A stretch of 64,000 bases of DNA, from contig NZ_CP024985.1 of NCBI RefSeq assembly GCF_002803845.1, positions 5,901,501-5,965,500 of the forward strand, written 5' to 3'. Below the pieces are notes generated by a model. The model ran no database searches. It saw only the letters and a list, made by a program, of their open reading frames with translations, and was not told the origin of the DNA. The stretch is from Streptomyces lavendulae subsp. lavendulae. Lineage in GTDB: Bacteria; Actinomycetota; Actinomycetes; Streptomycetales; Streptomycetaceae. Shown piece by piece: positions 33,661 through 42,304 of the stretch (the stretch's first letter is position 1; each line of letters starts with the position of its first letter). A program made the position numbers and the translations under genes.

Positions 33661-35387
33661 GCATCCTCAACGAATCCCAGGGTGCCGCCGCCGACTCGTA
33701 TGAGAACGAGCTGCCGGTGCGGCGCAAGCAGCCGGGCAACGTGGTCGTGAAGTGGCTGACCACGACCGACCACAAGACCATCGGCACGATGTACCTGGTC
33801 ACGTCGTTCGTGTTCTTCATCATCGGCGGGATCATGGCGCTCTTCATGCGCGCCGAGCTGGCCCGTCCGGGCACGCAGATCATGTCGAACGAACAGTTCA
33901 ACCAGGCCTTCACCATGCATGGCACGATCATGCTGCTGATGTTCGCCACCCCGCTGTTCGCCGGCTTCGCGAACTGGATCATGCCGCTGCAGATCGGCGC
34001 GCCCGACGTGGCGTTCCCGCGGCTGAACATGTTCGCGTACTGGCTGTACCTCTTCGGCTCGTCCATCGCGGTGGCCGGCTTCGTCACCCCCTCGGGTGCT
34101 GCCGACTTCGGCTGGTTCGCCTACTCCCCGCTGTCGGACGCCGTCCGCTCGCCGGGCATCGGCGCCGACATGTGGATCATGGGTCTGGCCTTCTCGGGCT
34201 TCGGCACGATCCTCGGCTCGGTCAACTTCATCACCACGATCATCTGCATGCGCGCTCCCGGCATGACGATGTTCCGCATGCCGATCTTCACCTGGAACGT
34301 GCTGCTGACCGGTGTCCTGGTCCTGCTCGCCTTCCCGGTCCTGGCCGCCGCGCTGTTCGCGCTGGAGGCCGACCGCAAGTTCGGTGCGCACGTCTTCGAC
34401 GCGGCCAACGGCGGCGCCTTGCTGTGGCAACACCTCTTCTGGTTCTTCGGACACCCAGAGGTGTACATCATCGCGCTACCGTTCTTCGGCATCATTTCCG
34501 AGGTCATCCCGGTCTTCTCCCGCAAGCCGATGTTCGGTTACATCGGTCTGATCGCGGCGACGATCTCGATCGCCGGCCTCTCGGTGACCGTGTGGGCGCA
34601 CCACATGTACGTGACCGGCGGCGTGCTCCTGCCGTTCTTCTCGTTCATGACCTTCCTGATCGCGGTACCGACCGGTGTGAAGTTCTTCAACTGGATCGGC
34701 ACCATGTGGAAGGGCTCGCTGTCCTTCGAGACCCCGATGCTCTGGGCCATCGGCTTCCTGATCACCTTCACCTTCGGTGGTCTGACCGGTGTCATCCTGG
34801 CCTCGCCCCCGATGGACTTCCACGTCTCCGACTCGTACTTCGTCGTCGCGCACTTCCACTACGTCATCTTCGGCACCGTGGTCTTCGCGATGTTCTCCGG
34901 CTTCCACTTCTGGTGGCCGAAGTTCACGGGCAAGATGCTGGACGAGCGCCTCGGCAAGATCACCTTCTGGACGCTGTTCGTCGGCTTCCACGGCACCTTC
35001 CTGGTCCAGCACTGGCTGGGTGTCGAGGGCATGCCGCGTCGCTACGCGGACTACCTCGCGGCCGACGGCTTCACCACGCTGAACACGATCTCCACGATCA
35101 GCTCGTTCCTGCTCGGCCTGTCGATGCTGCCCTTCATGTACAACGTCTGGAAGACGGCGAAGTACGGCAAGAAGATCGAGGTCGACGACCCGTGGGGCTA
35201 CGGCCGTTCGCTGGAGTGGGCGACCTCCTGCCCGCCGCCGCGGCACAACTTCCTCACCCTGCCGCGGATCCGTTCCGAATCCCCGGCGTTCGACCTGCAC
35301 CACCCGGAGATCGCGGCCCTCGACCACCTTGAGGACCACAGCGCCGGCACCAAGGCCGTCACCGGTGGCAAGGAGGCCGGCAAGTGA
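33657..35387 (+). CDS. ctaD: Cytochrome c oxidase subunit I
   Basis: 576-residue, 12-helix catalytic subunit. It keeps the heme a and heme a3/CuB ligands: MHGTIMLL (low-spin heme His), FFGHPEVYI (CuB His cross-linked to Tyr), VWAHHMY (two CuB His), and VVAHFHYVIFG (heme a3 and heme a His). It reduces oxygen to water at the membrane and, in actinobacteria, forms a supercomplex with the bcc complex encoded 2-4 kb downstream. Starts at GTG 33657 with 4-nt overlap to ctaC; ends with 4-nt overlap to ctaF. Confidence 0.97.
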   Translation: MSILNESQGAAADSYENELPVRRKQPGNVVVKWLTTTDHKTIGTMYLVTSFVFFIIGGIMALFMRAELARPGTQIMSNEQFNQAFTMHGTIMLLMFATPLFAGFANWIMPLQIGAPDVAFPRLNMFAYWLYLFGSSIAVAGFVTPSGAADFGWFAYSPLSDAVRSPGIGADMWIMGLAFSGFGTILGSVNFITTIICMRAPGMTMFRMPIFTWNVLLTGVLVLLAFPVLAAALFALEADRKFGAHVFDAANGGALLWQHLFWFFGHPEVYIIALPFFGIISEVIPVFSRKPMFGYIGLIAATISIAGLSVTVWAHHMYVTGGVLLPFFSFMTFLIAVPTGVKFFNWIGTMWKGSLSFETPMLWAIGFLITFTFGGLTGVILASPPMDFHVSDSYFVVAHFHYVIFGTVVFAMFSGFHFWWPKFTGKMLDERLGKITFWTLFVGFHGTFLVQHWLGVEGMPRRYADYLAADGFTTLNTISTISSFLLGLSMLPFMYNVWKTAKYGKKIEVDDPWGYGRSLEWATSCPPPRHNFLTLPRIRSESPAFDLHHPEIAALDHLEDHSAGTKAVTGGKEAGK

Positions 35388-35782
35388 AGATCCAGGGCAA
35401 GATGTTCCTCTGGCTCGCCGCCTTCATCCTGATCATGACCGTCGTGTACGGCGTCTGGTCGAAGGAGCCGGTCGGAACCACCGCTCTCGCGCTGGCCTTC
35501 GGCCTGAGCGCCATGATCGGCTACTACCTGGCCTTCACGGCCAAGCGCGTGGACGAGATGGCCCAGGACAACCTGGAGGCCGAGGTCGCCGACGAGGCGG
35601 GCGAGCTGGGGTTCTTCTCCCCGCACAGCTGGCAGCCGCTCTCGCTGGCCGTCGGTGGCGCCTTCGCCTTCATGGGCGTCATCTTCGGCTGGTGGCTGAT
35701 GTACTTCTCGGCGCCGCTGATCCTGATCGGTCTGTGGGGCTGGGTGTACGAGTACTACCGCGGTGAGAACGCGAACCAGTAG
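35384..35782 (+). CDS. ctaF: Cytochrome c oxidase subunit IV
   Basis: 132-residue actinobacterial subunit with four predicted helices and the typical start MKIQGKMFLWLAAFILIMTVVYGVWS. It stabilises the oxidase core. GTG start overlaps the ctaD stop by 4 nt. Followed by a terminator with a T-containing tail. Confidence 0.93.
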   Translation: MKIQGKMFLWLAAFILIMTVVYGVWSKEPVGTTALALAFGLSAMIGYYLAFTAKRVDEMAQDNLEAEVADEAGELGFFSPHSWQPLSLAVGGAFAFMGVIFGWWLMYFSAPLILIGLWGWVYEYYRGENANQ

Positions 35783-35805
35783 GTCGCGGCCGTACAGCAG
35801 GACCT

Positions 35806-35845
35806 GAGGGGCCCGGACACCTTTTCGGAGGAGTCCGGGCCCCTC
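35806..35845 (+). terminator. ctaCDF terminator
   Basis: 13-bp perfect stem (35806-35818 with 35833-35845) and 14-nt loop, followed by GTTTGC. It ends the ctaC-ctaD-ctaF operon. Confidence 0.7.
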
Positions 35846-35885
35846 GTTTGCAGTCACCCCGCGCGCCGTAATTGTCATATCTTCA

Positions 35886-35891
35886 TAGCGT
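35886..35891 (+). promoter_or_regulatory. -10 hexamer for leaderless transpeptidase mRNA
   Basis: TAGCGT ends 7 nt before ATG 35899 with no Shine-Dalgarno between; the -35 is unclear. Confidence 0.4.
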
Positions 35892-35898
35892 TGGCCCC

Positions 35899-37146
35899 AT
35901 GAAGCACTCACCGCGTCTTTGGACGGTACTCAGCTGCTCCCTGCTGGTCGCGTCCCTCGGGGCCGGCGCCACCGCATGCGGGTCCGGCGAGAAGAACCCG
36001 CTGTCTGTCCGCCCGTACGACGCGGGCGAGCACGTCGCCTTCAACCAGGCCACCGGCGGACGCCCCGCCGACCCCGACAAGCCGCTCGAAGTCACCGTCA
36101 AGGGCACGACGGCGCGCATCACCGACGTCATGGCCGTGGACACCCACGGACGCCGCCTGGCGGGCGAACTCTCCGCCAAGGGCGACCGCTGGCACAGCAC
36201 CGCCCCCATGGCCGCGGGCGTGCGCTACACCGTCACCGTGAGCACGGAGGACGAACGCGGCGCTCCAGGGCAGCGCACGCTGGCTTTCGACACCACCCCG
36301 GCCAAGAAGGTCCTCAAGGTCGAATTCGGCCCGGACGAGGGCAAGTACGGCGTCGGACAGCCCATCACGGCCGAACTCAACGAGCCGGTCAAGGACAAGG
36401 CGGCCCGCGCCATCATCGAACGGGCCCTGGTCGTGGACACCCCGGACAACGTCGAGGGCGCCTGGTACTGGGTGGACGACAAGAACCTGCACTACCGCCC
36501 GAAGGAGTACTGGCCCGCCAACTCCACCGTCTCCGTGAAGAGCAACCTGGAGGGCGTCAAGATCTCCGACGAGCTCCACGGAGCCGCCTCCAAGCCCCTG
36601 AAGCTGGAGATCGGGGACCGGGTGGAGGTCACCACGGACGCCTCCTCGCACTACCTCACGTTCAAGCGGAACGGAGAAGTGATCAACACCATTCCGGTGA
36701 CCACCGGAAAGCCCGGCTTCTCCACCCGCAACGGGGTCAAGGTGGTCCTGGGCAAGCAGTACTTCGTCCAGATGCGCGGAGACACCGTCGGCATCGGCGG
36801 CAGCGAGTACTACAACCTGCCCGTCTACTACGCCACCCGCGTGACGTGGAGCGGCGAGTACGTCCACGCCGCGCCGTGGTCGGTCGGCTCACAGGGCTAC
36901 GAGAACGTCAGCCACGGGTGCACCGGCATGAGCACCGGCAACGCCGCCTGGTTCTACGAGAACATCACCGAGGGCGACATCGTCCGTGTGATCAACAGCA
37001 TCGGCGACGACATGGACACCTTCGGGAACGGCTACGGCGACTGGAACATGGACTGGAAGGACTGGCGCGAGGGCAGCGCCCTCCTCAAGGGCACCCAGGA
37101 AGGCCGCCACCCCATGGACCAGGCCCGCCTGAGGCCCCAGGTCTAG
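35899..37146 (+). CDS. L,D-transpeptidase lipoprotein (YkuD)
   Basis: 415-residue exported lipoprotein with lipobox cysteine C27 (ATAC). Two immunoglobulin-like domains (about 40-245) precede the YkuD catalytic domain, which has the motif SHGCTGMS with H339 and nucleophile C341. A short C-terminal tail rich in Trp/Asp (GDWNMDWKDW) follows. It forms 3-3 peptidoglycan cross-links or related bonds at the outer face. It sits between the two halves of the respiratory gene set, as I recall from other Streptomyces. Confidence 0.94.
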   Translation: MKHSPRLWTVLSCSLLVASLGAGATACGSGEKNPLSVRPYDAGEHVAFNQATGGRPADPDKPLEVTVKGTTARITDVMAVDTHGRRLAGELSAKGDRWHSTAPMAAGVRYTVTVSTEDERGAPGQRTLAFDTTPAKKVLKVEFGPDEGKYGVGQPITAELNEPVKDKAARAIIERALVVDTPDNVEGAWYWVDDKNLHYRPKEYWPANSTVSVKSNLEGVKISDELHGAASKPLKLEIGDRVEVTTDASSHYLTFKRNGEVINTIPVTTGKPGFSTRNGVKVVLGKQYFVQMRGDTVGIGGSEYYNLPVYYATRVTWSGEYVHAAPWSVGSQGYENVSHGCTGMSTGNAAWFYENITEGDIVRVINSIGDDMDTFGNGYGDWNMDWKDWREGSALLKGTQEGRHPMDQARLRPQV

Positions 37147-37325
37147 AAGGCCTGCAGACGCCCCTCCGCGGCCCCCACGGTCGGCTGAGCCGAAGGGGCC
37201 GCGTCGGCGAAGACGGGTGAGCGCCCGGAGGGAATCGCGAGGAACGAGCGAATCCTGAGGACCCACGCCCGCCTGGAGCCGACATCGGCGGCCCCGGAGG
37301 CGAATCCGGCCCAAAAGAAGGCCGC

Positions 37326-37730
37326 TCAGGCGGCGCTGGAGGACAGGCGGGCCCGCAGGACACGCGCGAGGGCCTCCGGGAACTCGACAGGGTCCACCGG
37401 AAGGGTGACGGCGGCGTCCGCGCGGCTCCAGGTGGCCAGCCATGCGTCCTGGGGGCGCCCCATCAGCAGCAGCACCGGGGGACACCGGAAGATCTCGTCC
37501 TTGATCTGCCGGCACACGCCCATGCCCCCGGCGGGAACGGCCTCCCCGTCCAGCACGCAGGCGTCGATGCCGCCCGCGTCCAGCTCCTTGAGGACCGCCG
37601 GAAGCGTCGCGCACTCCAGGAACTCCACCGGCGGCAGGTCGGCGGCCGGCCTGCGCCCGGCCGCCAGCCGCACCTGCTCCCGGGTGCCCGCGTCGTCGCT
37701 GTAGACCAGAACCCGCGCAGTCGCCCGCAT
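37326..37730 (-). CDS. Degenerate receiver-domain protein
   Basis: 134-residue stand-alone domain with a receiver-like fold. It keeps the acidic pair (VLVYSDDAG) and the likely phospho-acceptor aspartate (ACVLDGEAV). The conserved Thr/Ser position (LLLMGRPQD) and the lysine before proline (VTLPVDPV) are lost. It may be a pseudo-receiver that signals by binding rather than by phosphorylation. ATG 37730 is preceded by GGAGG. It is divergent from ctaE and convergent with the transpeptidase gene. Confidence 0.78.
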   Translation of the reverse strand: MRATARVLVYSDDAGTREQVRLAAGRRPAADLPPVEFLECATLPAVLKELDAGGIDACVLDGEAVPAGGMGVCRQIKDEIFRCPPVLLLMGRPQDAWLATWSRADAAVTLPVDPVEFPEALARVLRARLSSSAA

Positions 37731-37918
37731 TTCGTTCCTCCACGTGTCACGTGAATCACGTTGATGTTGCGCGGGATGCTACTCCGTCCGACCGGTCGTC
37801 AACATCGGTTCCGGCAGCCTCGCGCAAGACGCCGGGAGGGGGATCTGATGGGCCGTTCGGGCCTTGCACACGCCCCTGACACTCCGAACGGCACCCCCCG
37901 GGGTGAGGGCGGGATAAG

Positions 37919-37939
37919 CGACCGACATAATGTCGGTCG
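37919..37939 (+). promoter_or_regulatory. Palindrome and -10 element at the ctaE start
   Basis: Perfect inverted repeat of two 10-bp arms (37919-37928, 37930-37939) around one base. It covers the ATG at 37930 and ends on the GTG at 37939. It contains CATAAT (37926-37931), a good -10 element that would start transcription near 37939, giving a leaderless GTG-initiated message. Confidence 0.5.
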
Positions 37940-38550
37940 TGGCGACAGCAACGACAGTAGATACCGGGCACGCGCACCCGACGGTCAACCGGCCGAACCT
38001 CGTCAGCGTCGGAACCATCATCTGGTTGAGTTCCGAGCTGATGTTCTTCGCGGCCCTCTTCGCGATGTACTTCACCCTGCGATCCGTGACGGGCGCCGAG
38101 TACTGGACAGAACAGGCTTCGGCCTTGAATCTGCCCTTCTCGGCGACGAACACAACGATCCTGGTGCTTTCCTCGCTCACCTGCCAGCTCGGCGTATTCG
38201 CCGCCGAGCGCGGTGACGTGAAGAAGCTCCGGACGTGGTTCATCATCACGTTCGTCATGGGTGCGATCTTCATTGGCGGCCAGGTGTTCGAGTACACCGA
38301 GCTGGTCAAGCACGAGGGCTTGTCTCTCTCGTCAGGCCCGTACGGCTCGGTCTTCTACCTGACCACCGGCTTCCACGGTCTGCACGTGACGGGCGGTCTC
38401 ATCGCCTTCCTGCTGGTCCTCGGCCGGACGTACGCGGCCAAGAGGTTCACCCACGAACAGGCCACGTCGGCCATCGTCGTGTCCTACTACTGGCACTTCG
38501 TCGACGTCGTCTGGATCGGCCTCTTCGCCACGATCTACCTGATCAAGTAG
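37930..38550 (+). CDS. ctaE: Cytochrome c oxidase subunit III
   Basis: 206-residue (203 if GTG 37939 is used) five-helix subunit III. It contains WLSSELMFFAALFAMYF, FHGLHVTGGLIAF and the C-terminal YYWHFVDVVWIGLF, all family hallmarks. It completes the aa3 oxidase with CtaC, CtaD and CtaF, although its gene heads a second operon with qcrCAB. The choice of start is open: ATG 37930 lies inside a palindrome and has no Shine-Dalgarno. Confidence 0.95.
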   Translation: MSVVATATTVDTGHAHPTVNRPNLVSVGTIIWLSSELMFFAALFAMYFTLRSVTGAEYWTEQASALNLPFSATNTTILVLSSLTCQLGVFAAERGDVKKLRTWFIITFVMGAIFIGGQVFEYTELVKHEGLSLSSGPYGSVFYLTTGFHGLHVTGGLIAFLLVLGRTYAAKRFTHEQATSAIVVSYYWHFVDVVWIGLFATIYLIK

Positions 38551-38626
38551 CGAACACGTCGCCGGGCACCGCCCGGCACTCCATCCAGACACACCGACGC
38601 AGAAGATCCTGACACCGGGGTAATCC

Positions 38627-39436
38627 GTGAAAAAGCTCTCCGCACGACGACGCCATCCGCTGGCGGCGGTCGTCGTTCTACTCTTCGCGCTGGCGGTCAC
38701 TGGGGGGCTGTACGCCGCCTTCGCGCCCGCTGGCAAGGCGCAGGCCGATGAAACCGCCCAGTCCCTCGCCATCGAGGAGGGCAAGAAGCTCTACGCCGTG
38801 GGCTGCGCAAGCTGCCACGGAACCGGCGGTCAGGGTTCCACTGACGGCCCCAGCCTGGTAGGCGTCGGCTCCGCGGCCGTCGACTTCCAGGTGAGCACGG
38901 GCCGCATGCCGGCCCAGCAGCCCGGCGCCCAGGTGCCGAGGAAGCCGGTCATCTACTCCCAGGCCCAGATCGACCAGCTCGCCGCGTACGTCGCGTCCCT
39001 CGGTGCCGGCCCCATCGCGCCCACCGAGAAGCAGTACGACCCGGCCGGTGCCGACATCGCCAACGGTGGTGTGCTCTTCCGCAACAACTGCGCGCAGTGC
39101 CACAACTTCACCGGCGAGGGCGGCGCTCTCACGCTCGGCAAGTACGCCCCGAACCTTGAGGACGTCTCGCCGAAGCACATCTACGAGGCCATGCTCACCG
39201 GCCCGCAGAACATGCCCTCCTTCCCCGACAGCACCATGCCGGAGAAGCAGAAGAAGGACATCATCGCGTACCTCCAGAACGTCAACGGCGAGAAGTCGAC
39301 CAGCCCCGGTGGCCTCAAGCTCGGTGGCCTCGGCCCCGTCTCCGAGGGTCTGTTCGGCTGGATCTTCGGTCTGGGTGCGCTGATCGCTGTCGCCGTCTGG
39401 GTCGCGGCCCACACCGCTAAGGCCAAGAAGTCATGA
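38627..39436 (+). CDS. qcrC: Diheme cytochrome c subunit of the bc complex
   Basis: 269 residues. It has an N-terminal membrane anchor (about 12-32) and two heme c motifs, CASCH (60-64) and CAQCH (155-159). A C-terminal helix (LFGWIFGLGALIAVAVWVAAH) adds a second anchor. In actinobacteria this diheme subunit replaces soluble cytochrome c by passing electrons directly to CtaC. The stop overlaps the qcrA start (ATGA). Confidence 0.96.
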   Translation: MKKLSARRRHPLAAVVVLLFALAVTGGLYAAFAPAGKAQADETAQSLAIEEGKKLYAVGCASCHGTGGQGSTDGPSLVGVGSAAVDFQVSTGRMPAQQPGAQVPRKPVIYSQAQIDQLAAYVASLGAGPIAPTEKQYDPAGADIANGGVLFRNNCAQCHNFTGEGGALTLGKYAPNLEDVSPKHIYEAMLTGPQNMPSFPDSTMPEKQKKDIIAYLQNVNGEKSTSPGGLKLGGLGPVSEGLFGWIFGLGALIAVAVWVAAHTAKAKKS

Positions 39437-40491
39437 GTAGCCAAGACATTCCCGAAGAGAAGCACCTGCCGAGTGAGCAGGGCGACGCGCACCACGGTGG
39501 CGTAGCGGTCGCGGACGACCCGTTCGCCGACCCGGGCCTTCCGGTCCACAAGCCGCGCATCCAGGACATCGACGAGCGGGCCGCGAAGCGGTCCGAGCGC
39601 ACGGTCGCGATGCTGTTCACGCTGTCGATGCTGGCCACGATCGGCTTCATCGTCTCGTACGTGACCCTCCCGGTCGACAAGATCGTCTTCATCTTCCCGA
39701 TCGGGAAGGTGAGCGCGCTGAACTTCGCGCTCGGTCTGACGCTGGGCACGGCCCTCTTCTGCATCGGCGCGGGCGCGGTCCACTGGGCCCGCACCCTGAT
39801 GTCCGACGTCGAGGTCGCCGACGACCGCCACGAGATCGCGGCCCCGGCCGAGGTCAAGGCGAAGGTCCTGCAGGACTTCGCCGACGGTGCGAACGAGTCC
39901 GGCATCGCCCGCCGCCCGCTGATCCGCAACACCCTGATCGGCGCGATGGCCATGGTGCCGCTCGCCGGCGTCATGCTGCTGCGCGACCTGGGCCCGCTGC
40001 CCGAGGTCAAGCTGCGCAAGACCGTGTGGGCCAAGGGCAAGCTGCTGATCAACGACAACACCAACGAGCCGCTGCGTCCCGAGGACGTGCTCGTCGGTTC
40101 GCTGACCTTCGCCCGGCCGGAAGGCCTGGAGGAGGAGCAGCACGACTTCCAGACGCAGATCGCCAAGGCCGCCCTGATGATCGTCCGCATCAAGCCGGAG
40201 GACATCAAGGACAAGCAGGAGCTGGAGTGGTCCCACGAGGGCATCGTGGCCTACTCCAAGATCTGCACCCACGTCGGCTGCCCGATCAGCCTGTACGAGC
40301 AGCAGACGCACCACGTGCTCTGCCCGTGCCACCAGTCCACCTTCGACCTTTCCGACGGCGCGCGAGTCATCTTCGGCCCGGCCGGTCACGCGCTTCCGCA
40401 GCTGCGGATCGGCGTGAATGACGAAGGCTTCCTCGAAGCGCACGGCGACTTCGAAGAGCCCGTCGGTCCTGCTTTCTGGGAGCGCGGATGA
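39433..40491 (+). CDS. qcrA: Rieske iron-sulfur subunit
   Basis: 352-residue Rieske protein with a long N-terminal extension and three membrane helices (about 55-75, 97-115, 160-180), as in other actinobacteria. Cluster ligands lie in CTHVGC (278-283) and CPCHQS (297-302): C278, H280, C297 and H300 bind [2Fe-2S], and C283 with C299 form the disulfide. ATGA coupling on both sides places it in ctaE-qcrC-qcrA-qcrB. Confidence 0.96.
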   Translation: MSSQDIPEEKHLPSEQGDAHHGGVAVADDPFADPGLPVHKPRIQDIDERAAKRSERTVAMLFTLSMLATIGFIVSYVTLPVDKIVFIFPIGKVSALNFALGLTLGTALFCIGAGAVHWARTLMSDVEVADDRHEIAAPAEVKAKVLQDFADGANESGIARRPLIRNTLIGAMAMVPLAGVMLLRDLGPLPEVKLRKTVWAKGKLLINDNTNEPLRPEDVLVGSLTFARPEGLEEEQHDFQTQIAKAALMIVRIKPEDIKDKQELEWSHEGIVAYSKICTHVGCPISLYEQQTHHVLCPCHQSTFDLSDGARVIFGPAGHALPQLRIGVNDEGFLEAHGDFEEPVGPAFWERG

Positions 40492-42140
40492 GCACTGCCA
40501 CCAATTCATCAGCCGCTGGAGCGCCGGGCAACACGGCGCGCAAGGCGCCGGCCGGCGAGCGCGTAGCCGACTGGGCGGACGGCCGCCTGGGCATCTACAG
40601 CCTGGCCAAGTCCAACATGCGCAAGATCTTCCCGGACCACTGGTCCTTCATGCTGGGTGAGATCTGCCTCTACAGCTTCATCATCATCATCCTCACGGGT
40701 GTGTACCTGACGCTGTTCTTCCACCCGAGCATGAACGAGGTCGTGTACCACGGCTCGTACGTGCCGATGCAGGGCGTCCAGATGTCCGAGGCCTTCGCCT
40801 CGACCCTGGACATCAGCTTCGACGTCCGCGGCGGTCTGCTCATCCGGCAGATCCACCACTGGGCGGCCCTGATCTTCGTCGCGGCCATGCTCGTGCACAT
40901 GATGCGCGTGTTCTTCACGGGTGCCTTCCGCAAGCCGCGCGAGGTCAACTGGGTCTTCGGCTTCCTGCTGCTGGTCCTCGGCATGTTCACCGGTTTCACC
41001 GGTTACTCCCTGCCGGACGACCTGCTCTCGGGCACCGGTGTCCGCTTCATGGAGGGCGCGATCCTGTCCGTGCCGGTCGTCGGCACGTACCTGTCGTTCT
41101 TCCTCTTCGGCGGCGAGTTCCCCGGCGGCGACTTCGTCGCCCGGTTCTACTCGATCCACATCCTGCTGCTGCCCGGCATCATGATGGGCCTGCTGGTGGC
41201 CCACCTGATCCTGGTCTTCTACCACAAGCACACCCAGTTCGCGGGTCCCGGCAAGACGAACAACAACGTCGTCGGCATGCCGCTGCTGCCGGTCTACATG
41301 GCCAAGGCCGGAGGCTTCTTCTTCCTGGTCTTCGGTGTCATCGCGGCCATCGCGGCGCTCGCGTCGATCAACCCGATCTGGGCGCTCGGCCCGTACCGCC
41401 CGGACCACGTGTCCACCGGTGCGCAGCCCGACTGGTACATGGGCTTCTCCGAGGGCCTCATCCGTGCCATGCCGGGCTGGGAGATCAACCTCTGGGGCCA
41501 CACGCTGGTCCTGGGCGTGTTCATCCCGCTGGTGATCTTCCCGCTGGTCCTCGCCACGATCGCGGTGTACCCGTTCATCGAGGCCTGGGTCACCAAGGAC
41601 AACAGCGAGCACCACATCCTGGACCGCCCGCGCAACGTCCCGACCCGTACGGCGTTCGGTGTCGCCTGGCTCACCTGGTACGTGATCCTGCTGATCGCCG
41701 GTGGCAACGACATGTTCGCGCAGTACTTCCACCTGTCGATCAACTCGATCACCTGGTTCGCGCGGATCGGCTTCTTCGTGGGCCCGGTCATCGCCTTCGT
41801 CATCACCAAGCGGATCTGCCTCGGCCTCCAGCGCCGGGACCACGACAAGGTGCTGCACGGTCGCGAGACCGGCATCATCAAGCGCCTGCCGCACGGTGAG
41901 TTCGTCGAGGTCCACGAGCCGCTCCCGCAGGGCAAGCTGCACACCCTCACCTCGCACACGCAGTACGCGCCGATCGAGGTCGGCCCGACGGTCGACGAGA
42001 ACGGTGTCGAGCGCAAGGTGAAGGCCGGCGAGAAGCTGCGTGCGAAGCTCAGCAAGGGCTTCTACGGGGAGAACACCCACATTCCGAAGCCCACGGCGGA
42101 GGAGTACAAGGAGATCCAGAGCGGCCACGGCCACCACTGA
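40488..42140 (+). CDS. qcrB: Cytochrome b subunit of the bc complex
   Basis: 550-residue, multi-helix cytochrome b holding both b hemes and the quinol sites. Features include IHHWAALIFVAAMLVHMMRVFF and HILLLPGIMMGLLVAHLIL (heme His), and YSLPDDLLSGTG and a PDWY loop near the Qo site. The C-terminal soluble extension of about 120 residues (IIKRLPHGEFVEVHEPLPQG) is longer than in proteobacteria. Coupled to qcrA by ATGA; ends in a hairpin terminator. Confidence 0.97.
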   Translation: MSTATNSSAAGAPGNTARKAPAGERVADWADGRLGIYSLAKSNMRKIFPDHWSFMLGEICLYSFIIIILTGVYLTLFFHPSMNEVVYHGSYVPMQGVQMSEAFASTLDISFDVRGGLLIRQIHHWAALIFVAAMLVHMMRVFFTGAFRKPREVNWVFGFLLLVLGMFTGFTGYSLPDDLLSGTGVRFMEGAILSVPVVGTYLSFFLFGGEFPGGDFVARFYSIHILLLPGIMMGLLVAHLILVFYHKHTQFAGPGKTNNNVVGMPLLPVYMAKAGGFFFLVFGVIAAIAALASINPIWALGPYRPDHVSTGAQPDWYMGFSEGLIRAMPGWEINLWGHTLVLGVFIPLVIFPLVLATIAVYPFIEAWVTKDNSEHHILDRPRNVPTRTAFGVAWLTWYVILLIAGGNDMFAQYFHLSINSITWFARIGFFVGPVIAFVITKRICLGLQRRDHDKVLHGRETGIIKRLPHGEFVEVHEPLPQGKLHTLTSHTQYAPIEVGPTVDENGVERKVKAGEKLRAKLSKGFYGENTHIPKPTAEEYKEIQSGHGHH

Positions 42141-42196
42141 TCTCGGTATGACCGCTTGAGGGATCGGTTTCGGCCAATCCTGGTGTCGCCACGGTG

Positions 42197-42227
42197 AGAG
42201 CCCCGTCCAGTGTCTGGACGGGGCTCT
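42197..42227 (+). terminator. qcrB terminator
   Basis: 14-bp perfect stem (42197-42210 with 42214-42227) and 3-nt loop, followed by TCG. It ends the ctaE-qcrCAB operon. Confidence 0.8.
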
Positions 42228-42304
42228 TCGCCGTCTCCGGGGCTGGATAGGCTGAGATCCTTCCTCATTCGACGTGAAACTTTTCCGAGCAGCAGGAGCG
42301 GACC

